Shown here in pieces: positions 54,736 to 64,000 of a stretch of 64,000 nucleotides of DNA (position 1 is the stretch's first letter; each line of letters begins with the position of its first letter). The translations under genes were made by a program, and so were the position numbers. The DNA is taken from assembly GCA_902561095.1 (NCBI GenBank), contig CACEOF010000002.1:1-64000 (forward strand), given 5' to 3'. The notes beneath the pieces were generated by a model, which was not told the origin of the DNA, made no database searches, and saw nothing but the letters and a program-made list of their open reading frames with translations. Origin of the DNA: an uncultured Pelagibacteraceae bacterium. GTDB taxonomy: Bacteria; Pseudomonadota; Alphaproteobacteria; Pelagibacterales; Pelagibacteraceae.

Positions 54736-55407
54736 CTATGTGTTTTTTAATAACCTTATTTCTTTTAAAAATAAAGAAAGATTTTCTATCTTATAGTCAA
54801 TGTATTCTTTATCGGACTCTTTTTTACCCCAGTATTCATTATTGATTAACCATGCAGTTATTGTTCCCCTTTTTTTTCCAATGGATAAATTTTTAGCAAT
54901 ATCTTCAATATAAAGTGTTTCTTTCGGATCTATTTTGAATTTTTCTATCATTAAATCAAAAGCTTTTGCTGCAGGTTTTGGATTATATTTGGCATCCACA
55001 ATGTCAAAAACATTCTCAAATTGATCGTCAATACCAAGTGATGTGGTTATATTATTCACATGTTCTTTACTTCCATTAGTAAAAACAAATTTTCTTAAAT
55101 TTATACTTTCAAGCTCTTTTCTTAAAGTTTTATCTTTTTCCAAGAAAGATAAATCAATATCATGGACATAATCTAAAAATTCTTTTGGAGGGATATTATG
55201 ATGAATCATTAAACCATTAAGACTGGTATCGTATTTATGAAAATAACTTCTCTGTAATTCTTTGGCCACTTTTAAATCTAAATTTAGCTTTTTAGAGATA
55301 TATTCAGTCATTTTTTTACTTACTTGACCAAAAACTGCATCTAGATCTTGATATAAAACTCCATCACAATCAAACAGTATATTTTTAATATTTTTTAATT
55401 TAATCAT
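54736..55407 (-). CDS. HAD-superfamily pyrimidine 5'-nucleotidase
   Basis: LFDCDGVLYQDLDAVFGQV, VFTNGSKEHVNNI, ETLYIEDIAKNL. Confidence 0.87.
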   Translation of the reverse strand: MIKLKNIKNILFDCDGVLYQDLDAVFGQVSKKMTEYISKKLNLDLKVAKELQRSYFHKYDTSLNGLMIHHNIPPKEFLDYVHDIDLSFLEKDKTLRKELESINLRKFVFTNGSKEHVNNITTSLGIDDQFENVFDIVDAKYNPKPAAKAFDLMIEKFKIDPKETLYIEDIAKNLSIGKKRGTITAWLINNEYWGKKESDKEYIDYKIENLSLFLKEIRLLKNT

Positions 55408-56252
55408 TTTCTAATTAACGTACCTGCACCTTTATCAGAGAATATTTCCCATAAACATGAATGTTTTTTTGTACCATTAATTATACCAACTGCAGTTACT
55501 CCATTATTTACAGCATCTAAACACGCATTAATTTTAGGTATCATACCTTCAGTTATAGTCTCATTTTTTATCATTTCTAAAATTTCAGAGGAAGATATTT
55601 CTTCTATAAGTTTTTTTTCTTTATCAAGCACACCATCAACGTTTGTCATTAATAATAATCTTCTGGCTTTTAAAGATTTAGCTATAGCCATAGCAGCTGT
55701 ATCACCATTAATATTATGGGTTTGATTATTTTCATCCAAGCCCAATGGCGAAACAATTGGAACTTTATTTTGTTTAAGAATTCTGAATATTGTATTGTTA
55801 TTAATTCCGTTAGGTATACCAACAAAGCCTAGCTCTTTAGCTTCAGGTATTACCCTTATAATGTTATTATTTTTAGAGTGTATTGAAACACCTTCAGAGC
55901 CCTTTTTGTTTAAATTTTCAACAATATCATCGTTAAAATCAATTAAAACAGACTCTACAATATTGATTATATTTTTATCAGTAACTCTTAAACCTCTAAC
56001 AAATTTTGATTGAATATTAGATTTCTCCAATTCTCTTTTAATTCTTGGTCCACCACCGTGAACAACTATTGTAGAAAGTCCCAATTTATTTAAAATATTT
56101 AGATCTGTTATAAAGTTATTAAATACATTTCTATCAATTAATACATTTCCTCCATATTTAATTACAATTAAATCATTTTTATATTTTTCAATATACTTAT
56201 TAACTTCACTTAAAGGTGGACCATCTTCAGGTAGTATATTTTTAAGATCCAT
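55404..56252 (-). CDS. argB: Acetylglutamate kinase
   Basis: VIKYGGNVL, VVHGGGPRIKREL, NINGDTAAMAIA. Confidence 0.97.
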   Translation of the reverse strand: MDLKNILPEDGPPLSEVNKYIEKYKNDLIVIKYGGNVLIDRNVFNNFITDLNILNKLGLSTIVVHGGGPRIKRELEKSNIQSKFVRGLRVTDKNIINIVESVLIDFNDDIVENLNKKGSEGVSIHSKNNNIIRVIPEAKELGFVGIPNGINNNTIFRILKQNKVPIVSPLGLDENNQTHNINGDTAAMAIAKSLKARRLLLMTNVDGVLDKEKKLIEEISSSEILEMIKNETITEGMIPKINACLDAVNNGVTAVGIINGTKKHSCLWEIFSDKGAGTLIRK

Positions 56253-56274
56253 GTGTTGTGAACTATTAAAATTA

Positions 56275-57951
56275 TTAGGTTACCGTTTTAACTGTTGTAC
56301 GCTTCATGATGAAGACTTGTTGTGCCATAGTTAAAATATTATTAACTGTCCAGTAAATTACTAATCCTGCAGGGAATGGAGCTAATATTATTGTTAAGAA
56401 CAGTGGAAAGAACATGAATATTTTTGCCTGCATTGGGTCTGTGGGTGCTGGATTAAGTTTCATCTGTACCCACATGCTGATACCCATTGCTATTGGCCAC
56501 GCTCCAATAACTAAAAAAGAAGGAACGTCATAAGGTAATAAACCAAATAGGTTAAATAATGAAGTTGGATCCCTTTCTGATAAATCTTGTATCCAACCAT
56601 AGAATGGCATATGTCTCATTTCGATTGTCACAAATAATACTTTATATAAAGCAAAAAAAACTGGGATTTGAACTAGAATTGGCAAACACCCTGACATAGG
56701 ATTAACTTTTTCCTTCTTATATAGTGCCATCATTGCTTGCTGCAATTTCATCTTATCATCTTTATGAAGTTCTTTAAGTCTTGTCATTTCCGGAGTTAAA
56801 GCTTTCATTTTAGCCATACTTCTGAATGAGAAATTTGCCAAAGGAAAAAATGCTAATCTTATACAAATAGTAATTGCTATGATTGCTAAACCGTAATTAC
56901 CAAGCAGTTTAAAGAAGTAGTCTATTCCAAAAAATAATGGTTTGGTTATAAAATATAAAAAACCCCAATCTATTGTTAGATCAAATTTATCTATTTTTAG
57001 TGTTTCTGCATATCCATCAATAACATCTACTCTTTTAGCAGCTACTATAATCTGCATTTTATCTTCTATTGAAGAATTACTATTTAATTCAATTGGATCT
57101 GTACCTACAAAGTTTGCTCTAAATTTATTTTTATAATCGAATGTAGTTTTAAACTCCTTTCCTTTTGGAGGTATTAATGATGTAATCCAGTATTTATCTC
57201 CAATACCAAGCCATCCTTTTTGAGCAGTTCTTGTGAATTTTTTTTCTTCAATGTCATCATAATCTTCCTCAATAAGCTCATCATCAAGTGTAGCTACTAA
57301 ACCCTCATGAAGTATATAAAAATTTGTTATCTCAGGTGCCTCATTTCTAATAATTTGGCCGTAAGAATAAAAATCATATTTATTATTTGTGGAATTAATT
57401 ACGCGTTGTTTGACTGTAAATAAGAACTTATCATCAATAGATATTTCTTTTTCGAAGGTTAGTCCTTGACCATTAGCCCACGTCAATTTTATCGGAGATT
57501 GTGCAGTAAGTTTACTATTACCTGATATTGACCAAATAGAATTTGAATTTGGTATTTCGACATTTTTGTCAGTTGTGATAAATCCACTCTCTATTAGGTA
57601 TCCTTCTTTAGAATTTCTTGGCGCTAATAAGTTTACTTTTTCATTACTATTTAAAACCACATTATATTCTTTAAAGGTAAGATCATCTATTGCAGCTCCC
57701 TTCAAAGATATTGAGCCAATTATACTTTGGTTCTCAAACTGAATTCTTTCATTTTCACTTAACGCCTGTTCTCTTGAAATTTCAGTAACATTTTCTTTTT
57801 GATCCAGACTTGGTGTATCAGAATTCTGCTCAGTTTTATTTTTTTCAACTAAATTTTCTTGTGTCACTGGTGGAGGTGCAAAAAATAAAGTGTAAAGAAT
57901 AATTACTGCTGCTGATAAAGAAATAGCTGCTATTATGTTTCTGGTTTCCAT
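56275..57951 (-). CDS. yidC: Membrane protein insertase
   Basis: 558 aa; FPLANFSFRSMAKMKALTPEM, NPMSGCLPILVQIPVFFALYKVL, FPAGLVIYWTVNNILTMAQQ. Confidence 0.97.
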   Translation of the reverse strand: METRNIIAAISLSAAVIILYTLFFAPPPVTQENLVEKNKTEQNSDTPSLDQKENVTEISREQALSENERIQFENQSIIGSISLKGAAIDDLTFKEYNVVLNSNEKVNLLAPRNSKEGYLIESGFITTDKNVEIPNSNSIWSISGNSKLTAQSPIKLTWANGQGLTFEKEISIDDKFLFTVKQRVINSTNNKYDFYSYGQIIRNEAPEITNFYILHEGLVATLDDELIEEDYDDIEEKKFTRTAQKGWLGIGDKYWITSLIPPKGKEFKTTFDYKNKFRANFVGTDPIELNSNSSIEDKMQIIVAAKRVDVIDGYAETLKIDKFDLTIDWGFLYFITKPLFFGIDYFFKLLGNYGLAIIAITICIRLAFFPLANFSFRSMAKMKALTPEMTRLKELHKDDKMKLQQAMMALYKKEKVNPMSGCLPILVQIPVFFALYKVLFVTIEMRHMPFYGWIQDLSERDPTSLFNLFGLLPYDVPSFLVIGAWPIAMGISMWVQMKLNPAPTDPMQAKIFMFFPLFLTIILAPFPAGLVIYWTVNNILTMAQQVFIMKRTTVKTVT

Positions 57952-58202
57952 TATTTTTTAATCTTCATTTCTTTCTTAACTGGATCAAACCCTTCACCGC
58001 CTCCTAAAAATTTAATAGGATGACACGACAATATTCTTCTAATACTCATTAAAAGTCCTTTGACAAAACCAAATTCTTTTAAAGCATCAATGCTATATTC
58101 GGAACATGTAGGCAAGTATCTACAAGAATGTCCAAATAAAGGACTAATTAAATATTTATATCCCTTAATAATTTTAACTAATAATTTTGTAAATATATCC
58201 AT
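57951..58202 (-). CDS. yidD: Membrane protein insertion efficiency factor
   Basis: YKYLISPLFGHSCRYLPTCSEYSIDAL, GEGFDPV. Confidence 0.95.
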   Translation of the reverse strand: MDIFTKLLVKIIKGYKYLISPLFGHSCRYLPTCSEYSIDALKEFGFVKGLLMSIRRILSCHPIKFLGGGEGFDPVKKEMKIKK

Positions 58203-58543
58203 TATTTAATTTTTTCTAAGTCCCGAAACAGAGTTTCTTTTATATTTTTGTATTCATTATTTAGCATAGAAGGCTTAGCTATAACAAGAAATGAATACTT
58301 ATAGTTTATTGATATATTCTTAACTGCTTCATTTGTTATATTTCTTAGCCTTCTTTTAATTTTATTTCTTTTAACCGCATTACCAATTTTTTTCTTTGTT
58401 ACAAAGCTAATATTTAGTTTTGTTTTATCTTTATTAATTAGCCTTCCAAAAAAAATCGTTACGTATTTATTTGATAATTTTCTTTGACCAAGTAGGTTTT
58501 TAAATTCTTCGTTTTTTGAAAGAGCAACAATTTTGCTTTTCAT
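58202..58543 (-). CDS. rnpA: Ribonuclease P protein component
   Basis: KKKIGNAVKRNKIKRRLRNI motif; start placed at ATG 58543. Confidence 0.9.
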   Translation of the reverse strand: MKSKIVALSKNEEFKNLLGQRKLSNKYVTIFFGRLINKDKTKLNISFVTKKKIGNAVKRNKIKRRLRNITNEAVKNISINYKYSFLVIAKPSMLNNEYKNIKETLFRDLEKIK

Positions 58544-58547
58544 CAAT

Positions 58548-58688
58548 CTAAACAGAGACTGTTAGTGACTTTCTTCCTTTAGCTCTTCTTCTCGCTAAAA
58601 GTTTTTTACCACCTTTCGTTTTCATTTTTGATCTAAAACCATGTTTTCTGGCTCTTTTTACATTTGAGGGTTGGTAAGTTCTTTTCAT
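58548..58688 (-). CDS. rpmH: 50S ribosomal protein L34
   Basis: Read directly (not in the track): [46 protein letters not shown]. Confidence 0.97.
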   Translation of the reverse strand: MKRTYQPSNVKRARKHGFRSKMKTKGGKKLLARRRAKGRKSLTVSV

Positions 58689-58781
58689 AATAAGTGATTA
58701 ATTTTTTATTAAATTTCGCCCTTTATATAAATTAAATATATAAATAGCAAATAGAACATTTTATAAATAGCATTGTTATTA

Positions 58782-59504
58782 ATGGAAAAATCAAACAAAT
58801 TGAAATTATTTATCGGTTTAGTTTATTTGATACTTATTTGTTTATTTTTATATTTTTTCTTTTCTAAATTTAGCCTTCAAGAACTTACTTCATATGAGTT
58901 TATCAGAAATAATCGATTATATTTTTTTGAATTAAAAAATTCCAATCTAATTCTAATTTTTTTTACTTTTTTACTTTTAACAATTTTATGGGTATTCCCG
59001 TTTTTAGGCTTTGGTTCTCCAGTAGCCTTGATGGGTGGTTTTATTTTTGGGAAATGGATAGGAACTATAGCTGTTGTTCTTGGCCTAAGTATTGGTGCAA
59101 CCTTCTTATATATTTTTGGTAATTTTTTTTTAAAAGAATTTATTAAAGAAAAGTTTTTAAAGAAATATAAAAACTTAGAATCAAAATTTAAAAAGTCTGA
59201 GTTTATTTACTTACTCACGTATCGTTTTATAGGTGGAATACCGTGGCAGATTAGCTGTTTATTGCCAACTCTTTTTAATGTTAGGGTAAGTAATTTCTTC
59301 TTTGCCACACTAATAGGTATTGTTCCACAAATATTCTTAGCAGTTTCGATTGGCAGTGGGTTTGAAAAAATAATTGATCAAAACTCTGAAGTTCCTAGAA
59401 TTACTGAAATTATTTTTTCACCAGAAATATATGTTCCGCTTATAGCTTTTTTTAGTTTAATAATAATAACTATTTTTTTAAGGAAAATATTTTACAAAAA
59501 ATAG
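58782..59504 (+). CDS. TVP38/DedA-type (SNARE-associated-like) membrane protein
   Basis: GSPVALMGGFIFGKWIGTIAVVLGLSIGATFLYI, YRFIGGIPWQISCLLPTLFNVRVSNF. Confidence 0.88.
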   Translation: MEKSNKLKLFIGLVYLILICLFLYFFFSKFSLQELTSYEFIRNNRLYFFELKNSNLILIFFTFLLLTILWVFPFLGFGSPVALMGGFIFGKWIGTIAVVLGLSIGATFLYIFGNFFLKEFIKEKFLKKYKNLESKFKKSEFIYLLTYRFIGGIPWQISCLLPTLFNVRVSNFFFATLIGIVPQIFLAVSIGSGFEKIIDQNSEVPRITEIIFSPEIYVPLIAFFSLIIITIFLRKIFYKK

Positions 59505-59578
59505 TGGTGCTCCCACCCTGTACTGACCAGGGAACTAGTCATTACCAATGACTTGTTATGCCATTTAACTACAGGAGC
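59505..59578 (-). tRNA. tRNA-Thr (GGT), non-canonical T-loop
   Basis: Reverse complement GCTCCTG TA GTTA AATGGCA TAAC A AGTCA TTGGTAA TGACT AGTT CCCTG GTCAGTA CAGGG TGGGAGC A CCA; full cloverleaf, but the T-loop is GTCAGTA. Confidence 0.85.
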
Positions 59579-59677
59579 AAAGAAACAATTTATTTATTGT
59601 GGATAATAATGCATTTTTTTCAAATTATTGCCTTAATTTTTTAGCCAATATGATTTATATCTACTTAAGGAAATGTT

Positions 59678-59878
59678 ATGGGAATTCACTACGATTATAA
59701 ATCAACAAAAGGTAATAAGCTTATGGAAAAGCAAGCTAAAAGAGAAAAAAAGCTTGCTGAAAAAAAAGCTAAACGTCTAGCCAAAGAAGGCTTAAAACAA
59801 GAGGAAACTAAAATAAAACCTCTAGATCCAAATAAACCGATATCTTTAGACTTCCTGACAAATCCAAATAAAGAATGA
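59678..59878 (+). CDS. 66-aa basic protein of unknown function
   Basis: MGIHYDYKSTKGNKLMEKQAKREKKLAEKKAKRLAKEGL...; TGA overlaps the next ATG. Confidence 0.7.
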   Translation: MGIHYDYKSTKGNKLMEKQAKREKKLAEKKAKRLAKEGLKQEETKIKPLDPNKPISLDFLTNPNKE

Positions 59879-59976
59879 GTTCTAAAGATAAAAATGAACG
59901 TTTAAGCATTGCTTTAAGAAAAAATTTGAAAAAAAGAAAGATTTTTCAAAAAAAAAATAAGAAAAAAAATAAGTAA
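59875..59976 (+). CDS. 33-aa basic protein of unknown function
   Basis: Read directly: [37 protein letters not shown] overlap with the upstream ORF and TAATG overlap with dcd. Confidence 0.65.
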   Translation: MSSKDKNERLSIALRKNLKKRKIFQKKNKKKNK

Positions 59977-60530
59977 TGTCAGTCCTATCAGATAAGTGGA
60001 TTAGAAAAATGTCCAAAGAAGAAGATATGATTTCACCATTTGAAGAAAAGCAGATAAGAGGCAAGAGTATCTCATATGGACTTTCTTCCTTTGGTTATGA
60101 TGCAAGAGTTTCAGATGAGTTTAAAATTTTTACTAATGTTAATTCTGAGATTGTTGACCCTAAAAACTTTAAACCTACAAATTTTGTGACCAAAAATATT
60201 TCAGAGTGTATCATTCCACCAAATTCATTTGTTCTAGCCAGAACTGTAGAAAAGTTTAAAATTCCGAATGATGTCTTGGTAATTTGTTTAGGTAAATCAA
60301 CATATGCTAGATGTGGAATTATTGTAAACGTAACTCCATTAGAGCCTGGCTGGGAAGGATATGTTACTCTTGAATTTTCAAACACAACACCATTACCTGC
60401 AAAAATTTACGCAAATGAAGGCGTGGCACAATTTATTTTCTTAAAAGGAAATGAAAAACCAGAAGTAACTTACGCAGATCGAGATGGAAAGTATATGGGA
60501 CAAACTGGAGTAACATTACCTAAAGTTTAA
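59976..60530 (+). CDS. dcd: dCTP deaminase
   Basis: [56 protein letters not shown]. Confidence 0.96.
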   Translation: MSVLSDKWIRKMSKEEDMISPFEEKQIRGKSISYGLSSFGYDARVSDEFKIFTNVNSEIVDPKNFKPTNFVTKNISECIIPPNSFVLARTVEKFKIPNDVLVICLGKSTYARCGIIVNVTPLEPGWEGYVTLEFSNTTPLPAKIYANEGVAQFIFLKGNEKPEVTYADRDGKYMGQTGVTLPKV

Positions 60531-60532
60531 AT

Positions 60533-61786
60533 ATGCAAAAACTAGAAGTCTTTGGAGCAAAGAAGCTCAGGGGACAAATAAATATTTCAGGTTCAAAAAA
60601 CGCATCACTACCAATTTTGGCAGCAACTTTGCTTTCAAAAAATCAAATAACTTTGAAAAATCTACCAAAAGTAAAAGATATTGAGACAATGATGACTTTA
60701 TTAGACTCCTTAGGATCTAATATTAAAAAAATAAAAGGTAAAATAATTATTAATAACTCATATCAAAAAAAAACATTTGCATCTTATAATTTAGTAAAAA
60801 CCATGAGAGCTGGAATTTTGGTTCTTGGTCCTTTATTAGCAAAATTTGGTAATGCAAAAGTATCTCTTCCTGGTGGCTGCGCGATCGGAACAAGACCTGT
60901 AAACATACATTTGGATGCTTTATCAAAACTAGGAGTTAAATATAAAATTATCCAAGGTTACGTTCATGCTACTGCTCCAAAAGGATTGATAGGAAATAAA
61001 ATACGATTTTCAAAGATATCTGTTGGTGCTACTGAAAATTTGATAATTGCTGCATGCTTTGCAAAAGGTGCTACTTATTTAAGTAACATAGCAATTGAGT
61101 CAGAAATTAAAGATTTAATTAATTTTTTAAAAAGAATTGGATGCAATATCAAATGGACTGGTAAGCGTTCAGTAAAAATCGAGGGTGTATCAGAAGTTAA
61201 AGATATTACCTACTCGGTAATGTTTGACAGAATAGAGGCTGGTACATATTTAATTGCTGCAGCAATAACAGAAGGAAACCTTAAAATTAAAAATATTGTT
61301 CCAAAAATTATACAAACAGAAATTAATATTTTAAAAAAAATAGGAGCAAAAATTATTATTAAAAAAAATGGGGTTCATATAGTGGGCAATAAAAAAATCA
61401 AAAGTATTAATATAAAAACTGCTCCATACCCTGGCTTTCCAACTGATTTACAAGCTCAAATGATGGTATTGTTGTGTAAAGCAAATAAGCAATCTGTAAT
61501 TAAAGAAGACATTTTTGAAAACAGGTTTATGCATGTTGCCGAATTGAACCGGATGGGAGCTCGAATATTAATCAAAGGAAATAAAGCAATAATTCAAGGA
61601 AATATAAATTTTGCACCAGCTGAGTTGATGGCTACAGATTTACGAGCATCAGTTTCGTTGGTGTTAGCTGCACTTGCTGCTAAAGGAAAATCAGTTATTA
61701 ATAGAATTTATCATTTAGATAGAGGTTATGAAAATATAGAAAAAAAATTAAAAAAGGTTGGTGCAAAAATACGCCGAGTAAATTAA
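60533..61786 (+). CDS. murA: UDP-N-acetylglucosamine 1-carboxyvinyltransferase
   Basis: GSKNASLPILAATLL, LPGGCAIGTRPVNIHLDALSKLG. Confidence 0.97.
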   Translation: MQKLEVFGAKKLRGQINISGSKNASLPILAATLLSKNQITLKNLPKVKDIETMMTLLDSLGSNIKKIKGKIIINNSYQKKTFASYNLVKTMRAGILVLGPLLAKFGNAKVSLPGGCAIGTRPVNIHLDALSKLGVKYKIIQGYVHATAPKGLIGNKIRFSKISVGATENLIIAACFAKGATYLSNIAIESEIKDLINFLKRIGCNIKWTGKRSVKIEGVSEVKDITYSVMFDRIEAGTYLIAAAITEGNLKIKNIVPKIIQTEINILKKIGAKIIIKKNGVHIVGNKKIKSINIKTAPYPGFPTDLQAQMMVLLCKANKQSVIKEDIFENRFMHVAELNRMGARILIKGNKAIIQGNINFAPAELMATDLRASVSLVLAALAAKGKSVINRIYHLDRGYENIEKKLKKVGAKIRRVN

Positions 61787-62184
61787 TGGAAAAAAAATAT
61801 TTAGCAAAAATTATTGCAAATGATAAAGAGGGTCTCCAAATGATATCCGCATGCAGCGCTGGTGCCAAGGTTAAGGTCGTTGATATAAAATATCTTCCAT
61901 CAAATAAAGTATTTTTATTGTCTATTGAGAGGACAAAGGTTGAAACTGATCAAGAAGATAAAAAAATCAATAGTATTTGTAGGTTTGATTTTGTTGATAA
62001 GGTAAAATCTAAAAATATAGATCAATTAAATCAGGAGCTAGTTTTAGATTTAATTGGAATTGATTATTTGAAAAATAATACTGATTATGAAATAAACCTA
62101 ATTTTTAATAATAATGCTTACATTGCTTTGACTACGGAGACAATTGAAGTAAGACTTGAAGATCAAAATGAAATTACAGATTAA
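61786..62184 (+). CDS. DUF2948-like protein
   Basis: 132 aa between murA and hisD; KVKVVDIKYLPSNKVFLLSIERTK...ICRFDFVDKVKSKNID; position and pattern fit DUF2948. Confidence 0.65.
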   Translation: MEKKYLAKIIANDKEGLQMISACSAGAKVKVVDIKYLPSNKVFLLSIERTKVETDQEDKKINSICRFDFVDKVKSKNIDQLNQELVLDLIGIDYLKNNTDYEINLIFNNNAYIALTTETIEVRLEDQNEITD

Positions 62185-63467
62185 TGAAAATACTCTATAG
62201 CACTAAAAATAATTTTGATAATTTATTAAATAAATTACTTTTACAACGCAAAAAGAAAATTCAATCGAGCTTTATCTCTGTAAGTGCAATTATTAAAGAT
62301 GTAAAAAAAAATGGTGATAGAGCTTTATTGAAATATGAAAAAAGATTTAATAAAAACAAAAAAATTATTCCAAACTCTAAACAAATTAATAATTCTATAA
62401 AGTCCTTAAATCAAAATGTGAAAAAAGCAATTGATGTTGCATATAATAGAATTTACAAATTTCATTCTTTTCAAAAATTTAAAAATATTTCTTATGTTGA
62501 TAAATTTAAAAATAAACTTGAATATAAATTCTTACCACTAGACTCTGTTGCTATATATGTCCCTGGTTCATCAGCAGCTTATCCATCAAGCGTTTTAATG
62601 AATGCTATACCAGCAATTGTGGCTGGTGTTAAAAGGTTAATAATGATTAATCCAAGTTTTAAAGGCAGGCAGAACCCAGCAGTTTTATACGCAGCTAGGA
62701 AATGTAAAATAAAAGAAATTTATTCTATTGGTGGTCCTTCTGCGGTTGCAGCCGCCGCTTACGGAACAAAAAAAATTAAAAAAGTTGATAAAATTGTTGG
62801 TCCTGGAAATGCTTATGTGGCTGCTGCAAAAAAAGAAGTTTTTGGAGATGTTGGTATCGAAGGCATGACAGCTGGTCCTTCAGAGGTTACTATCGTTTGT
62901 GATAAATTTTCAAATCCTGAATGGGTTGCAAGTGATCTAATTGGGCAAGCAGAACACGATAATCTTGCTCAATGTATTTTAATTTCAAAAGACAAAAAAT
63001 TATTAGAAAAAGTAAAAAATGAATTAATCAAACAACTAAAAAAAATTCCAAGAGTATCTGTAGCTAGAAAGAGTTTAAATAATAATGGAATTTTGATGTA
63101 TGTAAATTCGGACAAAAAAATTATTGAGATTGTAAATAAAATTGCACCAGAGCATTTAGAGTTAAATATTCAAAATTATAAATCTTATGTTTCTAAAATT
63201 AGAAATGCTGGGTCTATATGTTTAGGAAAATATGCTGTAATGGCAATGACAGATTATAATGTTGGTTCTAATCATGTTCTGCCAACTAACGGATCTGCAA
63301 AATATTCGAGTGGAATTAGTGTGAATGAATTTTACAAAAGAATTTCTTACATAAACCTATCAAAAAAGGGTATTGAAAGTCTTGGACCATCAGTTATAAC
63401 ACTTGCAAATTACGAAGGGCTGGTTGGACACGCTCAATCAGTAATAAAAAGAATTAGGAGAAAATAA
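62184..63467 (+). CDS. hisD: Histidinol dehydrogenase
   Basis: [54 protein letters not shown]. Confidence 0.97.
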   Translation: MKILYSTKNNFDNLLNKLLLQRKKKIQSSFISVSAIIKDVKKNGDRALLKYEKRFNKNKKIIPNSKQINNSIKSLNQNVKKAIDVAYNRIYKFHSFQKFKNISYVDKFKNKLEYKFLPLDSVAIYVPGSSAAYPSSVLMNAIPAIVAGVKRLIMINPSFKGRQNPAVLYAARKCKIKEIYSIGGPSAVAAAAYGTKKIKKVDKIVGPGNAYVAAAKKEVFGDVGIEGMTAGPSEVTIVCDKFSNPEWVASDLIGQAEHDNLAQCILISKDKKLLEKVKNELIKQLKKIPRVSVARKSLNNNGILMYVNSDKKIIEIVNKIAPEHLELNIQNYKSYVSKIRNAGSICLGKYAVMAMTDYNVGSNHVLPTNGSAKYSSGISVNEFYKRISYINLSKKGIESLGPSVITLANYEGLVGHAQSVIKRIRRK

Positions 63468-63469
63468 TT

Positions 63470-63685
63470 TTGGCAAAACAAGACTTACTAGAGTTCAAAG
63501 GAAAAGTAATAGATTTACTTCCTAACGCTATGTTTAGGGTCGAACTTGAGAATGGAGCGAAAGTTACCGCCCATACTGCTGGTAAGTTAAGAAAAAACAG
63601 AATTAGAGTATTGCAAGGTGATAATGTGACTGTTGAAATGACACCTTATGACCTTACAAAAGGCAGAATAATCTTTAGAGGTTAA
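63470..63685 (+). CDS. infA: Translation initiation factor IF-1 (TTG start)
   Basis: [51 protein letters not shown]; initiator codon is TTG at 63470. Confidence 0.96.
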   Translation: MAKQDLLEFKGKVIDLLPNAMFRVELENGAKVTAHTAGKLRKNRIRVLQGDNVTVEMTPYDLTKGRIIFRG

Positions 63686-63704
63686 TACTGCGAAAATAAG
63701 ATGT

Positions 63705-63780
63705 GGACCTGTAGCTCAGTTGGTAGAGCATCGGACTGAAAATCCGTGTGTCGGCGGTTCGAGCCCGCCTGGGTCCACCA
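63705..63780 (+). tRNA. tRNA-Phe (GAA)
   Basis: GGACCTG TA GCTCAGTTGGTAGAGC ... CGGA-CTGAAAA-TCCG ... GGCGGTTCGAGCCCGCC TGGGTCC A CCA. Confidence 0.96.
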
Positions 63781-63857
63781 TTAATTACATCTTGAAATAA
63801 TTAAAAAAAAAATTAACCTGTTTCCTATAATAAATAACATAAGGACTAAGAAATAAG

Positions 63858-64000
63858 ATGAGCGAAACAATTAAAGGAACTACCAAATGGTACAATTCTA
63901 AGAAGGGTTTTGGGTTTATAGAAAGAGATGATAAGGAAAAGGATGTATTTTGCCATGCAAGCGCAGTTAAAGCTGCTGGTCTAAGGTACTTAAATGAGGG
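63858..64000 (+). CDS. Cold-shock domain protein (partial, runs off the window)
   Basis: [47 protein letters not shown] (RNP1 KGFGFI). Confidence 0.93.
   Translation, partial: MSETIKGTTKWYNSKKGFGFIERDDKEKDVFCHASAVKAAGLRYLNE

Noticed and set aside
63826-63831. TATAAT upstream of the cold-shock gene as a full promoter
   Set aside because: The -10 is good but the nearest TTGAAA is 28 nt away, so no proper -35 pairing; not listed as a feature.

Overview
This 64 kb, very AT-rich, tightly packed window looks like a chromosomal segment of a streamlined alphaproteobacterium of the SAR11/Pelagibacter type (inferred from protein content, gene order and composition; no search was run). Most of it is housekeeping: lysA(partial)-argH, coq7/dsbB, a SUV3-like helicase, pyruvate dehydrogenase aceE/aceF, gltD-gltB, thrS-infC-rpmI-rplT-pheS-pheT-lepA, gyrB, regB-like kinase, cobT/cobS/DnaJ/bolA/aroB/aroK, def-fmt-truA, dapE-dapD-argB, yidC-yidD-rnpA-rpmH, dcd-murA-hisD-infA, and the start of a cold-shock gene. 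There are five tRNAs (Leu-CAA, Arg-ACG, Ser-GGA, Thr-GGT, Phe-GAA). I read out several short genes missing from the ORF track: rpmH, a 40-aa LptM-like lipoprotein, a 30-aa Lys/Arg-rich protein, a 32-aa single-TM protein and a 33-aa basic protein. No CRISPR, transposon, prophage or rRNA was seen. The items most worth a second look are: a lipoyl domain fused to the N-terminus of a homodimeric-type pyruvate dehydrogenase E1, matching the lipoyl domain of the adjacent E2; lysine-rich histone-H1-like proteins (a 30-aa peptide and a CarD tail) converging on one terminator; a SET-domain gene next to an HDAC-family gene; CobS/CobT with no other cobalamin genes in view; coding sequences that begin immediately after tRNA 3' ends; and a tRNA-Thr with a non-canonical T-loop.
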